Source of the DNA: an uncultured Clostridia bacterium
GTDB taxonomy: Bacteria > Bacillota > Clostridia > Oscillospirales > Ruminococcaceae
Length of the DNA: 6,182 bases
NCBI GenBank assembly: GCA_937894185.1
Contig: CALCSA010000453.1
Coordinates: forward strand, 1-6,182
Direction of reading: 5' to 3'
Position numbers and translations under genes: made by a program
The notes under the pieces: generated by a model
What the model saw: the letters and a program-made list of their open reading frames with translations, nothing else
What the model was told of the DNA's origin: nothing
The model's database searches: none
In this document: in pieces, positions 1 through 4,746 of the stretch
Position numbering within the stretch: the stretch's first letter is position 1
Layout of the letters: every line of letters begins with the position of its first letter

Positions 1-647
1 GTGCTCTGGACCCCATCACGCGGGAATCTCTTCAGGATGAGGTGAAAAAGCTGCAGACCAGTCTGGGCATCACCGTGGTTTTTGTCACCCATGATATTGA
101 CGAGGCGGTAAAACTGGCCGACCGCATTATCCTGATGAAGGATGGCAAGATTGTGCAAAATGCCCCGCCGGAAACGCTGCTGGCTCACCCTGCCAACGAG
201 TATGTACGGGAATTCATCGGCAAAAAGCGGATGAAAGCCAACTACGATGTGGATCTGGTTCAGGAGATTATGAATCCCAGAGTGGTGACCACCACCCGGG
301 AGAAAGGCTTTGCCGAGTCCATTAACCTGATGCGCAAACGCAACGTGGACTCTTTGGTGGTGCTGGATGATGAGGGCCGTCTGGAAGGTGTGGTCACCGT
401 GGAGAATTTGCGGGCGGTGGCGGGCAAAAAGCACATCGCGCAAATTGGCGAGGTGGAGATGAAAAGCGTGCCCACCATCAGCATGAACGCACAAGCCCGG
501 GAGGCCTTCGATACCTTGATTACCGAAAAGCTCCCCTTCCTTTTGGTGGTGGACAGCAAGGACCGGGTGAAAGGGCTGGTGAGCAAAACCAGCTTGGTCA
601 AGGCTTTGGCCGGTGTGGTTTGGAGGGATGATGAGGATGATGAATAA
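1..647 (+). CDS. opuCA: Osmoprotectant (betaine/carnitine/choline) ABC transporter ATP-binding protein with tandem CBS domains, 3' part
   Basis: C-terminal part of the cytoplasmic ATPase that powers a glycine betaine/carnitine/choline importer. The window starts inside the gene: the open frame runs to the left edge, and its first residues read ALDP, the D-loop just after Walker B, so Walker A and the signature motif lie upstream. The GTG at 42 is an internal valine, not a start. The H-loop histidine is in the VTHD motif (codon 90-92). Two CBS domains follow, at about 255-416 (EIMNP to ENLRAV) and 450-611 (VEMKSVPT to SLVKAL), a layout typical of OpuCA/OpuA-type ATPases and absent from most ABC ATPases. 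The protein ends in the acidic tail WRDDEDDE. In Lactococcus OpuA the CBS pair and an anionic tail sense ionic strength; the same role here is inferred. The 3' end overlaps the first permease gene. OpuCA and OpuBA-type proteins cannot be separated from this fragment, so the symbol is by family resemblance. Confidence 0.93.
   Translation, partial: ALDPITRESLQDEVKKLQTSLGITVVFVTHDIDEAVKLADRIILMKDGKIVQNAPPETLLAHPANEYVREFIGKKRMKANYDVDLVQEIMNPRVVTTTREKGFAESINLMRKRNVDSLVVLDDEGRLEGVVTVENLRAVAGKKHIAQIGEVEMKSVPTISMNAQAREAFDTLITEKLPFLLVVDSKDRVKGLVSKTSLVKALAGVVWRDDEDDE
622..627 (+). promoter_or_regulatory. Ribosome binding site for the first permease, inside the ATPase gene
   Basis: GGAGGG lies in the last codons of the ATPase gene and is followed by in-frame ATG codons at 628, 631, 637 and 640. 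Spacing is 0, 3, 9 and 12 nt respectively, so 637 fits best and 628 is too close. This argues for a start at 637 (or 640) rather than at the upstream GTG at 613, which has no evident ribosome binding site. Confidence 0.7.
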
Positions 648-1290
648 ATCCATAGCTATCCTGCAAAAAAACTGGCCACTGCTCCAAACCGCCTTTCTGG
701 AACATATTCAGATTTCCTTTTTCGCTGTAGCCATAGGGATTATTATTTCAGTGCCGCTGGGCATTCTGTTGACCCGCATGCCCCGGTTGGCCAAGCGGGT
801 GATGGCGGTGATGGGGATTTTGCAGACGGTTCCCAGCATGGTGATGTTCGGGCTGCTTTTGCCTGTGACAGGAATCGGCAAACCCACCGCCGTGATTGTG
901 CTGACGGTGTACTCCATCCTGCCCATTTTGCGCAACACTTACACCGGCATTACCGAGGTTCCTGCCGGCTACACCGAGGCGGCTACCGGCATGGGCATGA
1001 ACAGCCTGCAGACTCTGTTCCGGGTGGAGCTGCCCTTGGCTCTGCCGGTGATTGTCACCGGTATCCGGCTGAGCAGTGTGTATATCATCAGCTGGGCCAC
1101 GGTGGCGGCCATCATTGGCGGGGGAGGTCTGGGGGATGTGATCTACACCGGACTGGACCGCTACAACCACACCATTGTGCTGATGGGAGCGATTCCCGCC
1201 AGTTTGCTGGCCATTGCCACCAGCTTTGTCATCGGCCGTCTGGCTCGGCTGGCCATTCCCAAAGGGTTGAGGAGGGAAGGCAATGTTTGA
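637..1290 (+). CDS. opuCB: Osmoprotectant ABC transporter permease, first of two
   Basis: Inner-membrane channel subunit of the betaine/carnitine/choline importer, 217 aa from the chosen ATG, close to the usual length of OpuCB. About five or six hydrophobic segments are visible, around residues 24-45, 53-74, 82-98, 131-155 and 180-202. The cytoplasmic EAA loop that docks on the ATPase is clear: EAATGMGMN starting near residue 114 and continuing to the VELPLALP stretch. IRNTYTGI-like text (LRNTYTGI, about 98-105) and the GGGGLGD motif (about 161-167) are hallmarks of OpuC/OpuB/YehY-type permeases. The start overlaps the ATPase stop (645-647), and ATGs at 628, 631 and 640 are alternatives; the ribosome binding site favours 637. 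The 3' end overlaps the second permease by 8 bp, so translational coupling along the operon is likely. Whether this one corresponds to OpuCB or OpuCD of Bacillus is uncertain; the family call is firm. Confidence 0.92.
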   Translation: MMNKSIAILQKNWPLLQTAFLEHIQISFFAVAIGIIISVPLGILLTRMPRLAKRVMAVMGILQTVPSMVMFGLLLPVTGIGKPTAVIVLTVYSILPILRNTYTGITEVPAGYTEAATGMGMNSLQTLFRVELPLALPVIVTGIRLSSVYIISWATVAAIIGGGGLGDVIYTGLDRYNHTIVLMGAIPASLLAIATSFVIGRLARLAIPKGLRREGNV

Positions 1291-1876
1291 GCTACTGCAA
1301 CGCGCTGCGGTTCACCTGCTAATTTCCCTGTCCGGCGTGGTGCTGGCCATGGTGGTCGGCGTGGTGATCGGTGTGATTTTAACCCGTGTTCCCAAGCTGG
1401 CCGGGCCGGTCATCGGCGTGGTAGAAGTGCTGCAGACCATCCCCTCTCTGGCCATGCTTTCCATCCTGCTGGTCTTTTTTGGCCTGGGCAATATGACTGC
1501 TGTCATGGCCATCTTTTTTTACTCCCTCTTGCCCATTGTGCGCAATACTTATATCGGAATTCTGGCTTTGGAACTGGCTCTGCTGGAGGCCGGGCGGGGT
1601 ATGGGGATGAACAGCCTGCAGATTCTGTTTCAGGTGGAGCTGCCGGGTGCCATTCCTGTCATTGTGTCGGGACTGCGGATTTCTCTCATCACCGCCTATG
1701 GCATCGTCACGATTGCGGTGCTGGTAGGAGGCGGGGGACTGGGGCGGTACGTCTACCGGGGCATTCAGATGTCGGATATGACCATGCTGTTTACCGGAGC
1801 CATTCCCATCTGCCTCATGGCCTTTTTGACCGACCTGTTTCTCAACAGGCTGGAACAAAAGCTGCTCCATCGTTAA
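1283..1876 (+). CDS. opuCD: Osmoprotectant ABC transporter permease, second of two
   Basis: Second membrane subunit, 197 aa, paralogous to the preceding permease. It shares the same block order: PSLAMLSILL, LLPIVRNTYIGI (about 82-93), an EAA loop as LEAGRGMGMN (about 101-110) continuing to VELPGAIP, and GGGGLGRYVYRG (about 149-160). Hydrophobic spans occur near residues 12-34, 40-66, 70-86, 118-147 and 166-186. It is slightly shorter than typical family members because the N-terminus before the first span is only about ten residues. The start ATG at 1283 is well supported: GGAGG at 1271-1275 is 7 nt upstream, and ATGTTTGA overlaps the upstream stop, the classic form for coupled translation. 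The two permeases probably form a heterodimer. It resembles OpuCD more than OpuCB in the LGNMTAVMAIFFYSLLP region, but that assignment is from memory, so the letter in the symbol is tentative. Confidence 0.91.
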   Translation: MFELLQRAAVHLLISLSGVVLAMVVGVVIGVILTRVPKLAGPVIGVVEVLQTIPSLAMLSILLVFFGLGNMTAVMAIFFYSLLPIVRNTYIGILALELALLEAGRGMGMNSLQILFQVELPGAIPVIVSGLRISLITAYGIVTIAVLVGGGGLGRYVYRGIQMSDMTMLFTGAIPICLMAFLTDLFLNRLEQKLLHR

Positions 1877-1902
1877 TCTGAAATCATACCTTGTTTTGCG
1901 AC

Positions 1903-1908
1903 AGGAGG
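1903..1908 (+). promoter_or_regulatory. Strong ribosome binding site for the substrate-binding lipoprotein
   Basis: AGGAGG, a full anti-Shine-Dalgarno match, sits 8 nt before the ATG at 1917. It is the best ribosome binding site in the window. Binding proteins are usually needed in excess over their permeases, and a strong site is consistent with that. The 40-bp gap before the gene shows no convincing promoter or terminator. Confidence 0.75.
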
Positions 1909-1916
1909 TTTTATAA

Positions 1917-2813
1917 ATGAAAAAGATTCTTTCCCTTAGCCTTGTATGGATGCTTCTGCTGGCCATGCTGTCCGGCTGTTCCGGAAAAAAATCCAATACG
2001 GTGATTGTAGGCGGAAAAAGCTACACCGAGGCCCAGCTGATCTCCGAGATTATCGCCCAAATGCTGGAGCAAAAAACAGACCTGCAGGTGGAGCGGAAAT
2101 ATGATATGGCTGCCGCCATCTGCTTCGAGTCCATCAACCGGGGGGACATTCACATCTACCCCGAATACACCGGCGGGATGCTCCTTGCCTATCTGGAACA
2201 GGAAATTCAGCCGGGAACCGATCCCCAGACCACCTACGACAGGGCCAAAGCCGGCTTCAAAGAGGAGTTTGATCTGGTGGTGCTGGAGTCCATGGGCTTT
2301 AACAATACCTACGCCAACGCTATTCCCCGGGAGTTTGCCGAGGCCAATCACATTCGAACCAACAGCGATCTGGCTCCCTTTAGCTCCCAGCTTTCCTACG
2401 GGGCGGAGCACGGCTTCTTTGACCGGATGGACGGCTACGAAAACATGTGCGCCACCTACGGCTTTGAATTTGCCAAGGAGGTTAAGATGAACGTGGCCCT
2501 TAAATATCAGAGCATGGCGGAGGGGATGATGGATGTGGTAAATGTCTACACCACCGACGGTCTGCTTTCCCAGCTGGATGTGGTGGTACTGGAGGACGAT
2601 AAGCACTTCTTCCCTGCCTATTACTGCTGCCCGGTGGTCCGGCAGGATATTCTGGACAAACACCCGGAAATTGAGCCTGCTCTGGCCGGGCTGAAAGACT
2701 GCGTCACCGAGGAGGATATGATCCGCTACAACGCCTTGGTGGATAACGGCAAGATGACCATTGCCGCGGCGGCGGAGGAGTTCATCAAAGAATTTGGTCT
2801 ACTGGACAAGTAG
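1917..2813 (+). CDS. opuCC: Osmoprotectant ABC transporter substrate-binding lipoprotein
   Basis: Extracytoplasmic receptor of the importer, 298 aa, of the OpuAC/ProX-like quaternary-amine binding family. The N-terminus is a lipoprotein signal peptide: positively charged MKK, a hydrophobic core, and the lipobox LSGC with the lipidated Cys at residue 21. Family motifs follow in order: VGGKSYTEAQLISEI (about 31-45), GDIHIYPEYTGG (76-87), NNTYANAIPREF (129-140), YTTDGL (211-216), VVVLEDDKHFFPAYY (222-236) and PVVR (239-242). Tyr84, Tyr132, Tyr211 and Tyr235 fall where OpuBC/OpuCC of Bacillus carry the aromatic cage for the trimethylammonium head, so a betaine, carnitine or choline ligand is likely; the alignment is from memory. 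The mature protein has five further cysteines (69, 178, 237, 238, 262), which is unusual for a surface lipoprotein. In Bacillus opuC the binding-protein gene lies between the permease genes; here it is last. Confidence 0.93.
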   Translation: MKKILSLSLVWMLLLAMLSGCSGKKSNTVIVGGKSYTEAQLISEIIAQMLEQKTDLQVERKYDMAAAICFESINRGDIHIYPEYTGGMLLAYLEQEIQPGTDPQTTYDRAKAGFKEEFDLVVLESMGFNNTYANAIPREFAEANHIRTNSDLAPFSSQLSYGAEHGFFDRMDGYENMCATYGFEFAKEVKMNVALKYQSMAEGMMDVVNVYTTDGLLSQLDVVVLEDDKHFFPAYYCCPVVRQDILDKHPEIEPALAGLKDCVTEEDMIRYNALVDNGKMTIAAAAEEFIKEFGLLDK

Positions 2814-2832
2814 CAAAGCTTACATATATCAT
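2803..2832 (+). promoter_or_regulatory. Weak candidate promoter for the dipeptidase gene
   Basis: TGGACA (2803-2808, 5/6 to TTGACA) and TATCAT (2827-2832, 5/6 to TATAAT) are separated by 18 nt, straddling the stop of the binding-protein gene. A transcript from here would begin just at or inside the hairpin at 2835-2875. Matches of this quality arise by chance, so this is only a candidate. Confidence 0.25.
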
Positions 2833-2834
2833 AA

Positions 2835-2875
2835 AGGCGGTGGCAGGATATCCATAGACGGAACTGCCGCCGTTT
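2835..2875 (+). terminator. Hairpin between the transporter operon and the dipeptidase gene, possible terminator
   Basis: A 12-bp stem pairs 2835-2846 with 2864-2875 (GGCGGTGGCAG against CTGCCGCCG plus flanking T), including three G-T wobbles. The 17-nt loop itself holds the palindrome GGATATCC. The right arm runs into TTTGATT, a short broken T-tract. It fits a modest Rho-independent terminator for the transporter operon. Alternatives are a processing or stabilising hairpin in a longer transcript that continues into the dipeptidase gene. Confidence 0.5.
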
Positions 2876-2901
2876 GATTGACAGAAAAAAAGGGTGATTC
2901 C

Positions 2902-4188
2902 ATGAAAAACAACAAGGAAATGCTCAAGGCACTGGAGGGGATCCTTTCCATTCAAAGTGTCAGCGTCAAAGGGGATGCCGCCAGCCCCTATGGGGAAGAG
3001 ACGGCAAAGGCTCTGGACTACATGCTGGAACTCTGCCGGGGGCTGGGATTTCGGGTCAAGAACTGCCAGAACCGAATCGGCTATGCCGAGATAGGAGAAG
3101 GGGACACCTTGGTGGGGATTCTGGCCCATCTGGATGTGGTCCCCGCAGGCAGCGGCTGGGATTTTCCTCCCTACGCCTGCACCCGTCAGGATGGTAAACT
3201 CTACGGGCGGGGGATCAGCGACGACAAAGGCCCTGCCATTGCCTGTGTCTACGCCATGAAGGATTTGCTGGACAGCGGGCTGCCTCTCAACAAACGAATT
3301 CGCATTATCTTCGGCTTGGCGGAGGAAACGGGAAACTGGTCGGACATGGAGTTCTACAAGGCCACCGAGGAACTGCCTGACTTTGGCTTTACCCCCGACG
3401 CCAGCTTTCCCGCCATCCACGGGGAGAAGGGAATCGCCCACTTTACCCTTTCTCTGCCCGGGGAAGGCTCGGGGTTAGTCTCCCTGCGCGGGGGAGCCGC
3501 CTTCAACATGGTGGCCGACTCCTGTACCGCCGTTCTGAAGGATCATCACGGTCATAACATCACGCTGGAGGCTACCGGGCGCTCAGCCCATGCCAGCACC
3601 CCCCATCTGGGGGAAAACGCCATCTCCAAGGTGATGGCTCAAATCACCCAGAGCAAGAAGCTGGCTCCCTGCCCTGTCGCCGACTTCTACAACGCCGTCA
3701 TCGGCTTTGACCTGCACGGACAGCGGGCAGGCTGCGCCTTGGAGGATGCCCAAAGCGGCAAGCTGACTCTAAATGTAGGCAAGGCTGAGATGAGGGAGGG
3801 ACAGGTGGTGTTCACTCTGGACATCCGCTATCCCGTCACCAAAACTCCGGCAGAGGTGCAGGCGGGCCTTGAACATGCGGTGGCGGGCTACGGGGCAACG
3901 GTGGCTTTGCGCTCCCATCAGGAGCCGGTTTACATGGATGCTCAGGGGCCTTGGATTACTACGCTGATGGAGGCCTACCGGGAGGTATCCGGGGACACAC
4001 AGGCTCGGCCCGAGGTGATGGGCGGCGGAACCTACGCCCGTGCCATGGCCAATATTGTGGCCTTTGGCCCTATCTTTCCCGGGCGGGAGCACACGGAGCA
4101 CCAGAAAAACGAGTACATGCTGGAAGAAGATTTTCTGGCCCTGCGCAACATCTACCGCAAGGCGTTGGAAAAGGCCCTTTCCCTGTAG
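2902..4188 (+). CDS. M20-family metallodipeptidase, PepV/Sapep type
   Basis: Cytoplasmic metal-dependent dipeptidase, 428 aa, that releases amino acids from dipeptides. Motifs typical of the PepV/Sapep branch of M20 peptidases appear in order: AHLDVVP with His76 (metal) and Asp78; YGRGISDDKGP with bridging Asp107; AEETGNW with catalytic Glu141 and metal ligand Glu142; TPDASFPAIHGEKG with Asp166; lid-domain GRSAHASTP with His230; GGGTYAR (374-380); and FPGREHTEHQKNEY with His400 as last metal ligand. All active-site positions expected from Lactobacillus PepV are present, so the enzyme should be active. It is some 35-40 residues shorter than the roughly 465-470 aa typical of PepV/Sapep, with no sign of frameshift; the difference seems to lie within the lid or loops. 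The ATG at 2902 is preceded by AAGGGTGAT, an acceptable ribosome binding site; an in-frame TTG at 2878 is less likely. Whether it is cotranscribed with the upstream transporter is unclear because a hairpin intervenes. Confidence 0.93.
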   Translation: MKNNKEMLKALEGILSIQSVSVKGDAASPYGEETAKALDYMLELCRGLGFRVKNCQNRIGYAEIGEGDTLVGILAHLDVVPAGSGWDFPPYACTRQDGKLYGRGISDDKGPAIACVYAMKDLLDSGLPLNKRIRIIFGLAEETGNWSDMEFYKATEELPDFGFTPDASFPAIHGEKGIAHFTLSLPGEGSGLVSLRGGAAFNMVADSCTAVLKDHHGHNITLEATGRSAHASTPHLGENAISKVMAQITQSKKLAPCPVADFYNAVIGFDLHGQRAGCALEDAQSGKLTLNVGKAEMREGQVVFTLDIRYPVTKTPAEVQAGLEHAVAGYGATVALRSHQEPVYMDAQGPWITTLMEAYREVSGDTQARPEVMGGGTYARAMANIVAFGPIFPGREHTEHQKNEYMLEEDFLALRNIYRKALEKALSL

Positions 4189-4237
4189 AGCGTGGGAAAA
4201 GGACCGCGTTTCAGGAAGTAATCATCGCTGGATGCAA

Positions 4238-4271
4238 ACAGCCCGGTCAGAGTTATATCTGACCGGGCTGT
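4238..4271. terminator. Bidirectional intrinsic terminator between convergent genes
   Basis: A perfect 13-bp inverted repeat (ACAGCCCGGTCAG at 4238-4250 and its reverse complement at 4259-4271) encloses an 8-nt AT-rich loop. On the + strand it lies 49 nt past the dipeptidase stop and is followed by GCTTATTT. On the - strand it begins 2 nt past the perR stop and is followed by TTTGC. Both T-tracts are short, but the stem is GC-rich and perfect, and the position between convergent genes fits a terminator serving both directions. The rest of the 85-bp gap holds nothing else I recognise. Confidence 0.8.
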
Positions 4272-4273
4272 GC

Positions 4274-4678
4274 TTATTTGGTTGGACCGGAATCGTTGGC
4301 GTTGCGGCAGTCGGGGCAAAGCCCCTCGAATACCGTGCTGTGCTGCGCAATCTCGTAGCCGGTTTCCTCCGCAAGGCTTTGGTCCAGCTCGGTCCGGTAG
4401 GGAAGAGACACATCGCAGACCTTGCCGCATTGGAGACACAGCAGATGATAATGGGGCTCGACCCGCCAATCAAAACGATCCAGCCCGGGAATTCGAACGT
4501 GCTGAATTTCCGCGTTTTCCGACAACAGGTTCAGGTTACGGTACACCGTTCCCCGGCTGATCTTAGGGTCTTGCCCCCGCACATGAAGGTAAATCTCATC
4601 TGCGCAAGGATGATCCCGGCGGGCCTGAACGGTATCAAACACCATTTTCCGTTGTTTGGTATTGCGCTGGGGCTTCAT
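4274..4678 (-). CDS. perR: Fur-family peroxide-responsive repressor, PerR type
   Basis: Cytoplasmic metal-dependent DNA-binding repressor, 134 aa. The winged-helix region ends with ISRGTVYRNLNLL (about 40-52), the recognition helix of Fur proteins. The structural zinc site is complete: CLQC (Cys81, Cys84) and CPDC (Cys121, Cys124). All five regulatory metal ligands known in Bacillus subtilis PerR have counterparts: His23 in HPCADEIY, Asp70 in RFD, His76 and His78 in HYH, and Asp89 in GKVCD. Asp at the RFD position favours PerR over Fur or Zur. In PerR, iron-catalysed oxidation of two of these histidines by peroxide relieves repression. The catalase gene directly upstream on the same strand, the classic PerR target, supports the call. 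The start is fixed: an in-frame TGA at 4699-4697 precedes the ATG with no other start codon between. GGGAG lies about 10 nt upstream. It lacks roughly 14 N-terminal residues relative to the Bacillus protein, as seems common in clostridial relatives. Confidence 0.9.
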   Translation of the reverse strand: MKPQRNTKQRKMVFDTVQARRDHPCADEIYLHVRGQDPKISRGTVYRNLNLLSENAEIQHVRIPGLDRFDWRVEPHYHLLCLQCGKVCDVSLPYRTELDQSLAEETGYEIAQHSTVFEGLCPDCRNANDSGPTK

Positions 4679-4709
4679 CGGACATACACTCCCACGTCAT
4701 CTGGTATCC

Positions 4710-4724
4710 TTTTCACCATTATAG
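4710..4724 (-). promoter_or_regulatory. Partial PerR-box match overlapping the perR -10 box
   Basis: CTATAATGGTGAAAA on the - strand matches the Bacillus PerR-box consensus TTATAATnATTATAA at 10 of 14 defined positions: six of seven in the first half and four of seven in the second. It overlaps the -10 element, which is where a repressor site for autoregulation would be expected. Six of the matches come from the -10 box itself, so this may be coincidence. Confidence 0.35.
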
Positions 4725-4746
4725 CCTAACGAGCCGTTTCCATCAA
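4718..4746 (-). promoter_or_regulatory. Candidate sigma-A promoter for perR
   Basis: On the - strand TTGATG (4746-4741, 4/6 to TTGACA) is followed after exactly 17 nt by a perfect TATAAT (4723-4718). The -35 box lies in the last codons of the catalase gene and the -10 just after its stop, giving a leader of about 30 nt before the perR ATG. No terminator is visible between the genes, so perR may be read both from here and by readthrough from the catalase promoter. Confidence 0.6.

Noticed and set aside
42..44. GTG at 42 as the start of a small ATPase-CBS protein
   Set aside because: The frame is open to the left edge and encodes the D-loop ALDP, so this is the interior of a full-length ATPase.
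1379..1996. A 205-codon open frame on the - strand across the second permease
   Set aside because: Low-complexity His/Gln/Arg-rich translation, a mirror of hydrophobic codons on the + strand, with no family motif.
1911..2663. A 250-codon open frame on the - strand opposite the binding-protein gene
   Set aside because: It lies almost wholly over a gene with a signal peptide and family motifs on the other strand; its own translation shows no recognisable family.
2878..2901. TTG at 2878 as the dipeptidase start
   Set aside because: It lies at the foot of the hairpin with no suitable ribosome binding site, while the ATG at 2902 has AAGGGTGAT upstream and gives a normal N-terminus for the family.
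2878..2906. Perfect TTGACA at 2878-2883 as a -35 box for the dipeptidase gene
   Set aside because: At 17-nt spacing the -10 would be CATGAA (3/6) on top of the start codon, which would give a transcript lacking the ribosome binding site. The hexamer is probably fortuitous.
4040..4729. A 229-codon + strand frame spanning the dipeptidase end, terminator and perR
   Set aside because: It crosses a strong terminator hairpin and covers perR in antisense; it is a chance open frame.
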